Source: Hydromonas duriensis
GTDB taxonomy: Bacteria; Pseudomonadota; Gammaproteobacteria; Burkholderiales; Burkholderiaceae
Direction of reading: 5' to 3'
Assembly: GCF_004363775.1 (NCBI RefSeq)
Contig: NZ_SNZE01000001.1
Location: 106,860-170,859 of the forward strand
DNA: 64,000 nucleotides
Below are positions 44,627-53,384 of this stretch, piece after piece. Every line of letters starts with the position of its first letter. Within the stretch, counting starts at the first letter, position 1. The position numbers and the translations under genes were made by a program. The notes beneath the pieces were generated by a model. That model was not told the origin of the DNA. It worked only from the letters and a program-made list of their open reading frames with translations, and made no database searches.

Positions 44627-47600
44627 TGCGTATGTTAAAAAATCACGGATTTTGGTTGAAAGGCCCATTTATTCTTGGACATGAGTCGGGAGGTGAACCG
44701 TTGACCTCCGATATTTTGGATGCGCCAAGCGCTTCAACTGTATCTGGCGAAAACACGCCCAAACCCAAAAAAAAGACGCGCTGGTGGCGTTATGTGTTGA
44801 TGTGTGTCGTTCTTGCGCATGTGTTGGTTATTGGTGCGGGCATTGTCATGATTCAATCCGAGTCGGGGACAAAAAAACTATGGGCGATTGCAAACACCTT
44901 AACCAACGGTCGTATTCAAGCCGATTGGAATTCTGGCAGCCTCGCCAAGGGTGGCTCAGCGAGTGAAATTAACATACATCTGGCACCGTCGGTACACGTA
45001 GACATTCGCCAACTCTCAGGCGAGTGGTCTTGGGATGTGTTTCCGTTCAGATGGAATGTGGCTCATTTAAAAGCCAATACGATAGATGTGACGCTATACC
45101 CACAACCCGACGACAATACGCCATTGGATAAAGTCACCTTGCCTTTGGCGCTTGATGTCAAACGGTTGCAAGTCAATACCGTTAATTTAATCAGTGGTTT
45201 AGATACGACGGTGTTAAGCGATATCGACGGCGCGCTGTCAACGGATGGTCGACACCATCAGATTAACTTGGCCCAACTGACGCAAGGCTCGGCTCATTAC
45301 AATGGGCAAGTCGATATCGATGGCGTCCGCCCTTTCCCCATTAAATCTAAACTTCAAGCGACTTCGGAATACGAGGGGCATGATTACACGATAGATGTAG
45401 CCGCAACGGGCGATTTTTATGATTTGATGATAGACCTGAAAGCGAGCGGTGGTTCTCAAGCACAACCCTTGACAGGTTCAGCTCAACTGGAACTGCAGTT
45501 GCTTGATAATTATTACATCCATCAGGGGCAAATCAACATCACCCATTTGAATCCATACGCATTTTGGGACAAATTGCTCAAAGCCGATTTAGACATCACG
45601 TTTGTTGCCGCGCGTCAGGCGGCCGAAGTGAAGTTAAAAGCAGGTTCAGCCAATCGTCAGCCCGCCGAGGGCAGTTGGAAAGTCATTAATCATGCGCCCG
45701 CGCCCCTATCGGATTTTTCTTTGCCAATTGAACAGGCAACGGGCAATTTTAAACTCACAACAGAACAACAAGACATCAGTCAAATTGATTTATTGCTCAG
45801 TCACAATGGGCGCATCACAGGTGCAGGGACGTGGAAAGACAAGCAAGGCGATTTTAAGCTCGCAGTTAAAGATTTCGATTTGAAAAATGTCCATCCCAAA
45901 ATGATGTCCACTCGTCTGTCTGGACCACTCGACTTGGATATTACAAAAGGCAACCAGCACATTCTCAGCACCTTAAATAATAGTGGAGGCAATAACCTGC
46001 AACTATTTGCAGATGTCAACATCAATAAAGAGCGGGTTGAAGTCAAGCAAGCCCGTGTGTCTGGTCAAGCCAATGCCAAAATTGAGTTGCAAGGCCAACT
46101 CAAATACACAGAAGGTTTGCCTTTCGAAGGCAAAGCGCAGTTGTTGCAATTTAACCTAGCCGAGCTGGGGGCGTTCCCAAGCAGTCGTTTGGCAGGGAAT
46201 TTTGATGTGAATGGTGTCATCAAACCCGATGTTAAACTCAATATTAAAGGCGTACTAAATGACAGCGTCTGGGCAGGTGTGCCCGCCCAAGGGCGAGTGG
46301 ATGTCAGCTACAACGCACCCGATACTTTAGCAGCGCGTGAGTTGGATGTGGCGATTGGCGTCAATAAATTTTTTGCTAAGGGTGAGATGGGCATCAGCAA
46401 AGACAGCCCGAATAAACTGGCCTTTAACATCAATGCGCCGAATTTAAGCCAATTGCAATTTGGCTTTGGTGGCAGTCTCATGGCGAAAGGGGATTTAACA
46501 GGCAGTTTATTTCATCCCAGAGGCGTGGTCGATGCCACTGCAACCGATTTGAAAATAGGGGCGCAAGCCGTCCGACAAGCCGTCCTGAAGGGTGAATGGA
46601 GTTCGGGAGCGCAAGCCCCAATGAACGTGCAGTTGGATGTGCAGGGCTTCGGCAATGATTTGATAAAGTTGGATACGCTAAATCTTAACGTCGCGGGTAC
46701 GCAAGCCTCGCACCAATTTAACGGTAAATTGCAGGGGCGTGTTCTGATTGTCCCAGAGGGCAAATCTACAGAAACTGTTAAAGATGGCAAGACGTTAAAA
46801 TTGACAGGTCAGCCAGCCGTACAATGGATTTTAAACGCGTCCGCACAAGGCAGTGGTAGCTTAGTTGAAACAGGTTGGCGTGGACAAATCAATCAATTTA
46901 TCAATCAAGGACAGCCGAATATCCTCTTGCAACATCCCGCGCAGGTTGCATTTGAACAAGGCGAGTTGCAGTTTAAAAACCTCGATGCGCAAGTACAATC
47001 CGCGCGATTGAGTGTAGAAAGCCTGAATGTGATGGGCGCTCGCATCAGCAGCCGTGGCCGCATCAATAATCTGGTTATTCCAGAATGGCTCACTTGGCTC
47101 AACATTAAATTACCGTTTTACAGCGACATGAGCATTAAAGGCGAATGGGATATGGCGATGGGCAACTCGCCCACGGGTGGTTTTAGGTTCGAGCGTGAAA
47201 AAGGCGATTTGTGGCTCGATAAGCGGCAGAAAAACACCATCGCCCTTAGTCAGCTCGTGCTGGATGGGCGTATGGCTGGGCGCAACTTGAATCTCACTGG
47301 CAATTTAGACTCCGAACGCTTGGGTAAGGTCAATAGTAGTGGATACATTGGTTTGGTTGGCAGTCCATCGGGATGGGTGATAACCAATACGTCTCCTGTT
47401 AATTTGACTGCTCAGGCGCAATTGAATCAATTGGAGCAATTTAACAGCCTTCTAGGCGCCAATATTCGCCTTAAAGGACAAATGCAAGCGGATATGCGTG
47501 TCGGCGGCACGGTCGGTGCGCCCGTGGTCAGTGGCATGCTGACGGGGCAAAATTTAGATGTGTTGCATGTTGAGCAGGGCTTTCGCCTTAAAGACGGTGT

Positions 47601-48690
47601 GGTGCGTTTAAAATTGACCGATACCGCTGTTGACTTTGAACAGTTTGACTTCAACGGTGTGGAAGGTCGGTTGTCGGTTCGAGGCCAAGCATCATATGGC
47701 GCGGGCGGACGATTGTTGACCGCACAAGTGTCAATGGATAAATTGCGCCCATTTGTTCGATTGGATCGTCAGCTTGTTTTAAGCGGGCAAGCCGAGCTGG
47801 GTTATGATGGTCTTAATCAGTTGGAAATCAAAGGCAAGATTCGTGTGGACAGGGCGTTGATTGACATGCCGCCCAGTTTACCGCCCAGCTTAGGTGATGA
47901 TGTCGTGGTGTGTGCGAAAGACCCAGCCAAGTCAATTAAATGTGATGCTAAGGATAAAGATAGCCCTGAAAGTCCATCGGGTATTGTGCCAAGTGTGAAT
48001 TTGGTTGTAGACCTTGGTGATAACTTCCGCTTCAACGGACAAGGTGCCGATGTAAAGTTGGCGGGTAGTTTGAATTTAGAGGGGACCAATGGTTCACCAC
48101 TGCGGGCAAAAGGCGTGGTACGGATAACCGACGGCACATACAAGTTTTATGGACAAATACTCACCGTTGAACGTGGTTTAATCACATTCCAAGGCCCATT
48201 GGATGACCCCGCACTTAATTTATATGCTGCGCGTACCATCAGCGCCGCTGAAGTGGGGGTTGAGTTGACGGGTACTTTAGCAGACATTCGAGCGCGTTTG
48301 ATTTCGACACCTGAAATGCCCGATGAAGAAAAACTCTCTTGGTTATTGTTTGGTCGTTCATCGAGTAACTTATCAACGGGAGACGGCAGTGCCATTGCTG
48401 GCGCGGCTGCGATTCTATTGGGCAGCGACAAGGGTCGCCAAATTACCGAAAAACTCGGCATTGACAGCTTCAATTTTGGTTCATCTGAAAATGGTTTAAC
48501 GGGCACAGTTGTCGGTGTTGGTAAACGACTGTCTGATCAATTTTCGGTGTCGTATGAGCACGGGTTGAATGCGGTTGCGGGCGTGGTTAAAATCACATGG
48601 AATTTATCGCGCCACTGGCAGTTGTTGTTCCGTGGTGGCTCCATTAATGGTGCAGATGTGCAGTACAGCCGACGGTTCGATCGACTCTAA
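44626..48690 (+). CDS. tamB: Translocation and assembly module protein TamB
   Basis: 1354 residues, the usual size. An N-terminal membrane anchor lies at about 52-74 (YVLMCVVLAHVLVIGAGIVMI) after an unusually long cytoplasmic tail of about 50 residues. The middle forms a long beta-taco. The C-terminal DUF490 domain covers about the last 300 residues (RALIDMPPSLPPSLGDDV, then GRGLITFQGPLDDPALNL-like elements and EEKLSWLLFGRSS). It spans the periplasm and links to TamA. The ATG overlaps the tamA stop. Confidence 0.93.
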   Translation: MRMLKNHGFWLKGPFILGHESGGEPLTSDILDAPSASTVSGENTPKPKKKTRWWRYVLMCVVLAHVLVIGAGIVMIQSESGTKKLWAIANTLTNGRIQADWNSGSLAKGGSASEINIHLAPSVHVDIRQLSGEWSWDVFPFRWNVAHLKANTIDVTLYPQPDDNTPLDKVTLPLALDVKRLQVNTVNLISGLDTTVLSDIDGALSTDGRHHQINLAQLTQGSAHYNGQVDIDGVRPFPIKSKLQATSEYEGHDYTIDVAATGDFYDLMIDLKASGGSQAQPLTGSAQLELQLLDNYYIHQGQINITHLNPYAFWDKLLKADLDITFVAARQAAEVKLKAGSANRQPAEGSWKVINHAPAPLSDFSLPIEQATGNFKLTTEQQDISQIDLLLSHNGRITGAGTWKDKQGDFKLAVKDFDLKNVHPKMMSTRLSGPLDLDITKGNQHILSTLNNSGGNNLQLFADVNINKERVEVKQARVSGQANAKIELQGQLKYTEGLPFEGKAQLLQFNLAELGAFPSSRLAGNFDVNGVIKPDVKLNIKGVLNDSVWAGVPAQGRVDVSYNAPDTLAARELDVAIGVNKFFAKGEMGISKDSPNKLAFNINAPNLSQLQFGFGGSLMAKGDLTGSLFHPRGVVDATATDLKIGAQAVRQAVLKGEWSSGAQAPMNVQLDVQGFGNDLIKLDTLNLNVAGTQASHQFNGKLQGRVLIVPEGKSTETVKDGKTLKLTGQPAVQWILNASAQGSGSLVETGWRGQINQFINQGQPNILLQHPAQVAFEQGELQFKNLDAQVQSARLSVESLNVMGARISSRGRINNLVIPEWLTWLNIKLPFYSDMSIKGEWDMAMGNSPTGGFRFEREKGDLWLDKRQKNTIALSQLVLDGRMAGRNLNLTGNLDSERLGKVNSSGYIGLVGSPSGWVITNTSPVNLTAQAQLNQLEQFNSLLGANIRLKGQMQADMRVGGTVGAPVVSGMLTGQNLDVLHVEQGFRLKDGVVRLKLTDTAVDFEQFDFNGVEGRLSVRGQASYGAGGRLLTAQVSMDKLRPFVRLDRQLVLSGQAELGYDGLNQLEIKGKIRVDRALIDMPPSLPPSLGDDVVVCAKDPAKSIKCDAKDKDSPESPSGIVPSVNLVVDLGDNFRFNGQGADVKLAGSLNLEGTNGSPLRAKGVVRITDGTYKFYGQILTVERGLITFQGPLDDPALNLYAARTISAAEVGVELTGTLADIRARLISTPEMPDEEKLSWLLFGRSSSNLSTGDGSAIAGAAAILLGSDKGRQITEKLGIDSFNFGSSENGLTGTVVGVGKRLSDQFSVSYEHGLNAVAGVVKITWNLSRHWQLLFRGGSINGADVQYSRRFDRL

Positions 48691-48828
48691 TAAAACATAA
48701 ATTTATATCGAAAACCATTCTAAGGCCGTTTTAAAACCATGTGGCATCCGCTCATGGTAAAAGTGGTACTTGTATTCCCATATAAGACCGTGGATGATGG
48801 ACGTTACATATTTTTTAAGGAGAGCATG

Positions 48829-50016
48829 ATGGCGAGCATGGCACGAGCACAATTTGTTTGGGACGATGTATTGTTATTACGAGAGCAGTTGACGGATGAA
48901 GAACGCATGGTATGGGATACCGCCACGGCCTACGCTCAAGACAAGCTCAAACCACGGGTACTGAATGCGTTTCGGAATGAGTCCACAGACCCCGCCATTT
49001 TCAAAGAAATGGGTGAGCTGGGCTTGTTGGGCGCGACCATCGCCCCTGAATACGGCGGTTCTGGTCTGAATGATGTGTGCTATGGTTTAATTGCCTATGC
49101 GGTAGAGCAAGTGGATTCAGGGTATCGTTCGATGATGAGTGTACAAAGCTCATTGGTGATGGTGCCGATTGAGGCTTTTGGTACAGAAGCGCAAAAACAA
49201 AAATACTTACCTCGCCTAGCCACAGGTGAGCTCGTTGGTTGCTTCGGCCTCACCGAACCGAACCATGGCTCAGACCCTGGCAGCATGCAAACCCGTGCAA
49301 AAAAAGTCGATGGCGGTTATGCCTTAAGTGGTCAAAAAATGTGGATTACCAACTCACCCATTGCCGATGTCTTTGTGGTTTGGGCAAAAGACGATGAGGG
49401 TGATATTCGTGGCTTTGTGCTGGAAAAGGGTTGGAAAGGGCTGACCGCCCCTGCCATTCATGGCAAAGTCGGACTGCGCGCCTCGATAACAGGTGAAATT
49501 GTCATGGACGACGTGTTTGTGCCTGAAGAAAATGCCTTTCCTGATGTGCGTGGTTTGAAAGGGCCTTTCACGTGTTTGAACTCTGCGCGTTATGGCATTG
49601 CATGGGGCGCGCTGGGTGCGGCCACCGATTGTTGGCACACAGCGCGGCAGTACGTACTTGACCGCCAACAGTTTGGTCGTCCGCTTGCCGCCAATCAGTT
49701 GATTCAAAAAAAATTGGCGGATATGCAGACCGAAATCACTTTGGCTTTACAAGGTTGTTTGCGTCTCGGTCGCCTCAAAGAGCAAGGAAAAGCTGCGGTT
49801 GAAATCACATCCATGATGAAACGCAACTCGTGCGGCAAAGCACTCGACGTTGCCCGTCTCGCACGCGACATGCTCGGTGGCAATGGCATCGCAGATGAGT
49901 TTGGTGTCGCCCGTCACTTGGTCAACCTAGAAGTGGTCAACACTTATGAAGGCACGCATGACATTCACGCTTTGATTTTGGGACGCGCACAAACAGGCAT
50001 ACAAGCCTTTTTTTAA
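48829..50016 (+). CDS. Acyl-CoA dehydrogenase, probably glutaryl-CoA dehydrogenase
   Basis: 395 residues. Signatures: [14 protein letters not shown] (FAD/substrate loop), [15 protein letters not shown], and [17 protein letters not shown] with the catalytic-base Glu in [15 protein letters not shown] carries the Arg that fits the glutaryl-CoA group, which oxidises and decarboxylates glutaryl-CoA to crotonyl-CoA in lysine and tryptophan breakdown. The frame is open upstream, but AAGGAG at 48817-48822 places the start at ATG 48826 or 48829. Substrate specificity is inferred from these motifs. Confidence 0.82.
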   Translation: MASMARAQFVWDDVLLLREQLTDEERMVWDTATAYAQDKLKPRVLNAFRNESTDPAIFKEMGELGLLGATIAPEYGGSGLNDVCYGLIAYAVEQVDSGYRSMMSVQSSLVMVPIEAFGTEAQKQKYLPRLATGELVGCFGLTEPNHGSDPGSMQTRAKKVDGGYALSGQKMWITNSPIADVFVVWAKDDEGDIRGFVLEKGWKGLTAPAIHGKVGLRASITGEIVMDDVFVPEENAFPDVRGLKGPFTCLNSARYGIAWGALGAATDCWHTARQYVLDRQQFGRPLAANQLIQKKLADMQTEITLALQGCLRLGRLKEQGKAAVEITSMMKRNSCGKALDVARLARDMLGGNGIADEFGVARHLVNLEVVNTYEGTHDIHALILGRAQTGIQAFF

Positions 50017-50096
50017 AAACGATTATTTTAAAAGCGACAATAAATGCGGGCATCCGTTCATCGAGTCGCCGCAAGAAATCTGTCCCATTGGGTTAC

Positions 50097-50141
50097 GTTT
50101 TGCCAAAAGCCAAAACAGGCGATTGGCAAAACAGCTATAAT
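50097..50141 (+). promoter_or_regulatory. Inverted repeat and -10 element upstream of the deaminase gene
   Basis: GTTTTGCCAA (50097-50106) and TTGGCAAAAC (50123-50132) form a 10-bp inverted repeat with a 16-base gap, followed by TATAAT at 50136-50141. This layout fits an operator that overlaps a promoter. No T run follows the stem, so a terminator for the upstream gene is unlikely. Confidence 0.45.
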
Positions 50142-50176
50142 CAAAAGTTATATCACAACTCGAAAAAGAAAAACTT

Positions 50177-51493
50177 ATGAATCACACCACTCATTTTGAC
50201 ACCCTCATTCATGCCCGTTGGCTGGTCACTATTGAAAAAGACAACGAAGTGCTTGAGCACCATACACTGGCCATTCGTCACGATAGCATTGTCGCCATAG
50301 TCCCCACCGCCGATGCGGCTGAATGGACGGCCGATGAGGTCGTCAGTTTAAGTGAACATGTGCTGATGCCTGGCATGGTTAATTTGCATGGGCACAGTGC
50401 CATGACGCTGTTGCGAGGCTATGCCGATGACCTGTCTTTGATGGACTGGTTACAGAATCACATTTGGCCTGCAGAAGGTCAGCACGTCAACCATGATTTT
50501 GTACGAGACGGCAGCCTGATTGGCATGGCAGAAATGTTCCGCTCTGGTACGACCACCATCAACGACATGTATTTTTATCATCAAGCCGTTGCAGAGGCGG
50601 CTCAAACCGCAGGCATGCGCACGCTGGTGGGCGCATCTATTTTAGAGTTTCCAACCAACTACGCAAAAAATGCGGATGAATACATCCAGCGCGCCATGGC
50701 TGAACGAGAGGCGTATCTCAATGACCCACTCATCACGTTCACGCTCGCCCCGCATGCGCCCTATACCGTGTCGGATGACACGTTCAAAAAAATCGTCCAA
50801 CTGAGCGAACAACATGACATGCTCGTGCATTGTCACATTCATGAAACCGCACAAGAAGTGAGCGACAGCCTGAAAGAGCATGGTCAACGTCCTTTTGCTC
50901 GTTTACACAATCTGGGCGTGCTCAATGACAAACTCATCGGCGCGCACATGGTGCATCTGAATGATGAAGAAATAAACCTCGCGGCCCGCCTTAAAGTGGC
51001 AGCGGCGCACAACCCCTCATCAAACATGAAATTGGCGTCAGGTATTGCGCCCATCCAAAAAATGTTGGATGCAGGAATGACCGTTGGCATTGGTACGGAT
51101 GGTGCCGCCTCAAACAACAAGCTCGATATGTTCGCCGAGACCCGCTCCGCTGCACTGCTCGCCAAAGTGGGCACGCTCAATCCGCTGGCTGTTCCAGCCG
51201 CAACCGCTTTACGCATGGCGACCTTAGAAGGCGCAAAAGCATTGCATCTGGACGACAAAATTGGCAGCCTCAAAGTAGGTAAACGCGCAGACCTCATTGC
51301 AATCGACATGGGCAGCCTTGAAACATCGCCGACTTTTAATGTGGTTTCTCATCTTGTTTACAGCGCAGGTCGAGAAAATGTCACGCACACATGGGTCAAC
51401 GGTCAGTGCGTCATGCGTGCGCGTGAGTTGACCACGTTAGATGAAACCGCATTAAAAGCCAAGGCGCATGAATGGCGTCAGCGCATTCAATAA
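50177..51493 (+). CDS. TRZ/ATZ-family amidohydrolase, MTA/SAH deaminase-like
   Basis: 438 residues. Metal-binding motifs: NLHGHSAMTLLRG, HCHIHET and GIGTDGAASNN; LAPHAPYTVSDD is also typical. The family includes MtaD, which deaminates 5'-methylthioadenosine or S-adenosylhomocysteine. Exact substrate is not certain from sequence alone. It is a cytoplasmic single-gene unit with a terminator behind. Confidence 0.85.
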   Translation: MNHTTHFDTLIHARWLVTIEKDNEVLEHHTLAIRHDSIVAIVPTADAAEWTADEVVSLSEHVLMPGMVNLHGHSAMTLLRGYADDLSLMDWLQNHIWPAEGQHVNHDFVRDGSLIGMAEMFRSGTTTINDMYFYHQAVAEAAQTAGMRTLVGASILEFPTNYAKNADEYIQRAMAEREAYLNDPLITFTLAPHAPYTVSDDTFKKIVQLSEQHDMLVHCHIHETAQEVSDSLKEHGQRPFARLHNLGVLNDKLIGAHMVHLNDEEINLAARLKVAAAHNPSSNMKLASGIAPIQKMLDAGMTVGIGTDGAASNNKLDMFAETRSAALLAKVGTLNPLAVPAATALRMATLEGAKALHLDDKIGSLKVGKRADLIAIDMGSLETSPTFNVVSHLVYSAGRENVTHTWVNGQCVMRARELTTLDETALKAKAHEWRQRIQ

Positions 51494-51565
51494 ACCCATA
51501 AACGCATGTGATAACTGAATGCAATAGCAAAATGCAATAACAAAATGTTGATGTGTATCCAATCA

Positions 51566-51597
51566 TTAAAAAGCCCCGTGTGTTGCGGGGCTTTTTA
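51566..51597 (+). terminator. Rho-independent terminator after deaminase gene
   Basis: TTAAAAAGCCCCG and CGGGGCTTTTTAA pair around an eight-base loop, with the T run inside the stem's 3' arm. Confidence 0.9.
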
Positions 51598-51714
51598 ATC
51601 ACCATTGGGCTTGCATTGGGTTTGGTTGTCCCCGCTCATTGCAGACGATTGCCTTGACTTACATGGCATGCACTGCCAAAATCATTGCATTCATAACTCA
51701 GCGAAAGCACAGGC

Positions 51715-52767
51715 ATGCGAGCGATTATTGTCGGTTACGGTTTGGCGGGACAGGTGTTTCATGCGCCATTGTTACGCGCGGCGGGTTTTGAGGTCACGGC
51801 GATCGTGGCTCGAGATGCTCAAAGGCGCGCGCATGCGGCAGCGGATTTCCCTCACGCCCTTTTATGTGATGATTTGACTCAAGCTTTGAGTCAAAGCGCG
51901 GCCGAGCTTGTCGTCCTCGCCAGTCCAACGGCGACGCATGCACCGCTTGGGATTGAAGCCCTCGAAGCAGGGCGGCATGTCGTGATAGACAAGCCATTTG
52001 CAGTGAATCAAGCCGAAGCCGATGCCTTGATTGAGGCTGCACAGCGAGCTGAAAAACTGCTCATTCCCTTTCAGAATCGTCGCTGGGACGCTGATTTTTT
52101 AACCCTAAAAACGCTGATGGACGAGCAAAAGTTGGGGCCGATTATGCGATACGAAGCGCGTTTTGACCGCTTTAATCCGATTGTAAAAGACCGCTGGCGT
52201 GAACACAATATTGAAGGCGGCGGTTTGCTCTACGACTTGGGACCACATCTTGTCGACCAAGCACTACAGCTCTTTGGCGCACCTGAGTGGGTGTTTTGTA
52301 CTCAGCTCATGCAACGGGATAATGCTCAAACGGATGATGGGTTTGAATTGATTTTAGGTTCATCACGCACGGACTATCCCTATGTTGCACTCGGTGCATC
52401 GATGTTTTCACCTGACGGCATACAGGCCGCGCCACGTTTCAAAGTCAACGGTCGCCAAGCCACTTGGCTAAAACATGGTTTTGACCCACAAGAAACGCGT
52501 TTACGCTCAGGCGTGATTCCAACGCAAGACGATTGGTGCAGTGAAGTGGATGAAGCACGCGGCTTCTTGATTGATGGCACTACGGGTGAGGTTAGTCGCA
52601 CGGCTGCGGGCATAGGCCAATGGCCTGTTTTTTATAAGCACGTCCGAGCCGCGATGTTGGGCGAGGCCCGTGCGCCCGTTTTGGCGACACAAGCCCGATG
52701 GACATGCGCCGTCATAGACGCGGCGCGTGAAAGTGCCCGCAATGGGCAACGGGTATATTTGACATAA
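51715..52767 (+). CDS. Gfo/Idh/MocA family oxidoreductase
   Basis: 350 residues. The N-terminal Rossmann fold has GYGLAGQVFHAP near residue 8 and the catalytic-lysine motif reads VIDKPFAVN (usually EKP). The C-terminal substrate domain has GGGLLYDLGPHLVDQALQLFG with the conserved Asp/His. It resembles YdgJ-like NAD(P)-dependent oxidoreductases acting on a polyol or sugar; the substrate is unknown. Confidence 0.87.
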   Translation: MRAIIVGYGLAGQVFHAPLLRAAGFEVTAIVARDAQRRAHAAADFPHALLCDDLTQALSQSAAELVVLASPTATHAPLGIEALEAGRHVVIDKPFAVNQAEADALIEAAQRAEKLLIPFQNRRWDADFLTLKTLMDEQKLGPIMRYEARFDRFNPIVKDRWREHNIEGGGLLYDLGPHLVDQALQLFGAPEWVFCTQLMQRDNAQTDDGFELILGSSRTDYPYVALGASMFSPDGIQAAPRFKVNGRQATWLKHGFDPQETRLRSGVIPTQDDWCSEVDEARGFLIDGTTGEVSRTAAGIGQWPVFYKHVRAAMLGEARAPVLATQARWTCAVIDAARESARNGQRVYLT

Positions 52768-52784
52768 AATGTTAGGTAAAAATA

Positions 52785-52816
52785 ATAAAAACCGAACCAT
52801 TCAGTTCGGTTTTTAT
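52785..52816 (+). terminator. Rho-independent terminator, bidirectional
   Basis: ATAAAAACCGAAC and GTTCGGTTTTTAT form a 13-bp stem with a six-base loop between the convergent oxidoreductase and CxxC-protein genes. Confidence 0.92.
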
Positions 52817-52828
52817 GAGGTTGGGCTT

Positions 52829-53062
52829 TTATTTAAACGCATCCGCCTCAACCAGTCGACCCACTTGCCCCATGCAGATTGCGCATTGACCTTTTAAGAT
52901 TAAGTCACCATGCTCGGATTTCCCCGTGGCATTAAACATGACCGTATTGTTGCGACAATGGGTACAGTAGACGTTGCTTAGAATGACTTTCTTTGTGTCA
53001 ATCGGTAACAAGCTCCACAGCTGAGCGGCTAAGGGCGTGAATTTGGGCAATTTGAGAGTCAT
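52829..53062 (-). CDS. Small protein with two CxxC motifs
   Basis: 77 residues. Two pairs, CTHC near residue 33 and CAIC near residue 60, suggest a zinc ribbon. I do not recognise a family. It lies alone, convergent with the oxidoreductase and sharing the terminator. The length and in-frame CxxC motifs support a real gene. Confidence 0.6.
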   Translation of the reverse strand: MTLKLPKFTPLAAQLWSLLPIDTKKVILSNVYCTHCRNNTVMFNATGKSEHGDLILKGQCAICMGQVGRLVEADAFK

Positions 53063-53384
53063 ATGCTGATGCTATCTGGTATTTTTAATTGAATTTTACC
53101 CCCCAACTTAGTTACATTTAGCAGTAAAAAAAGCAGGGATTAGTGCGAATCCACTCACTGCATTTACGGCACATCACCGATTGCAGAGTGAGCAAGTGCG
53201 TTATTGTAAGTCCAAAGTCACTGAGACGCAAAGTTCAATTGACCTGCTCGGTCAATGTCTTGGGTTGAATCTACTCTTTCGTGCTTACAAAAAAGCCTTG
53301 GACTACCGACTCTGTCGTCCAAGGCTCTTGCAATTGTCGCTCTCAACTGTCTGTCGATATGCGCATTTTTAAATGCAGATATTG
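53063..53384. other. Intergenic region between CxxC gene and gcvP
   Basis: 322 bp without a believable gene. It holds a 7-bp inverted repeat ATTGACC-N5-GGTCAAT (53238-53256) and the gcvP terminator. A plus-strand frame at 53181-53372 runs through these structures and has no family-like sequence. Confidence 0.6.
53288..53326 (-). terminator. Rho-independent terminator after gcvP
   Basis: AGCCTTGGAC (53294-53303) pairs with GTCCAAGGCT (53317-53326). On the minus strand the stem is followed by six T residues (complement of 53288-53293), so it closes the gcv unit. Confidence 0.85.

Noticed and set aside
53181-53372. Plus-strand frame of 63 codons after the CxxC gene
   Set aside because: It spans an inverted repeat and the gcvP terminator and lacks a ribosome-binding site.
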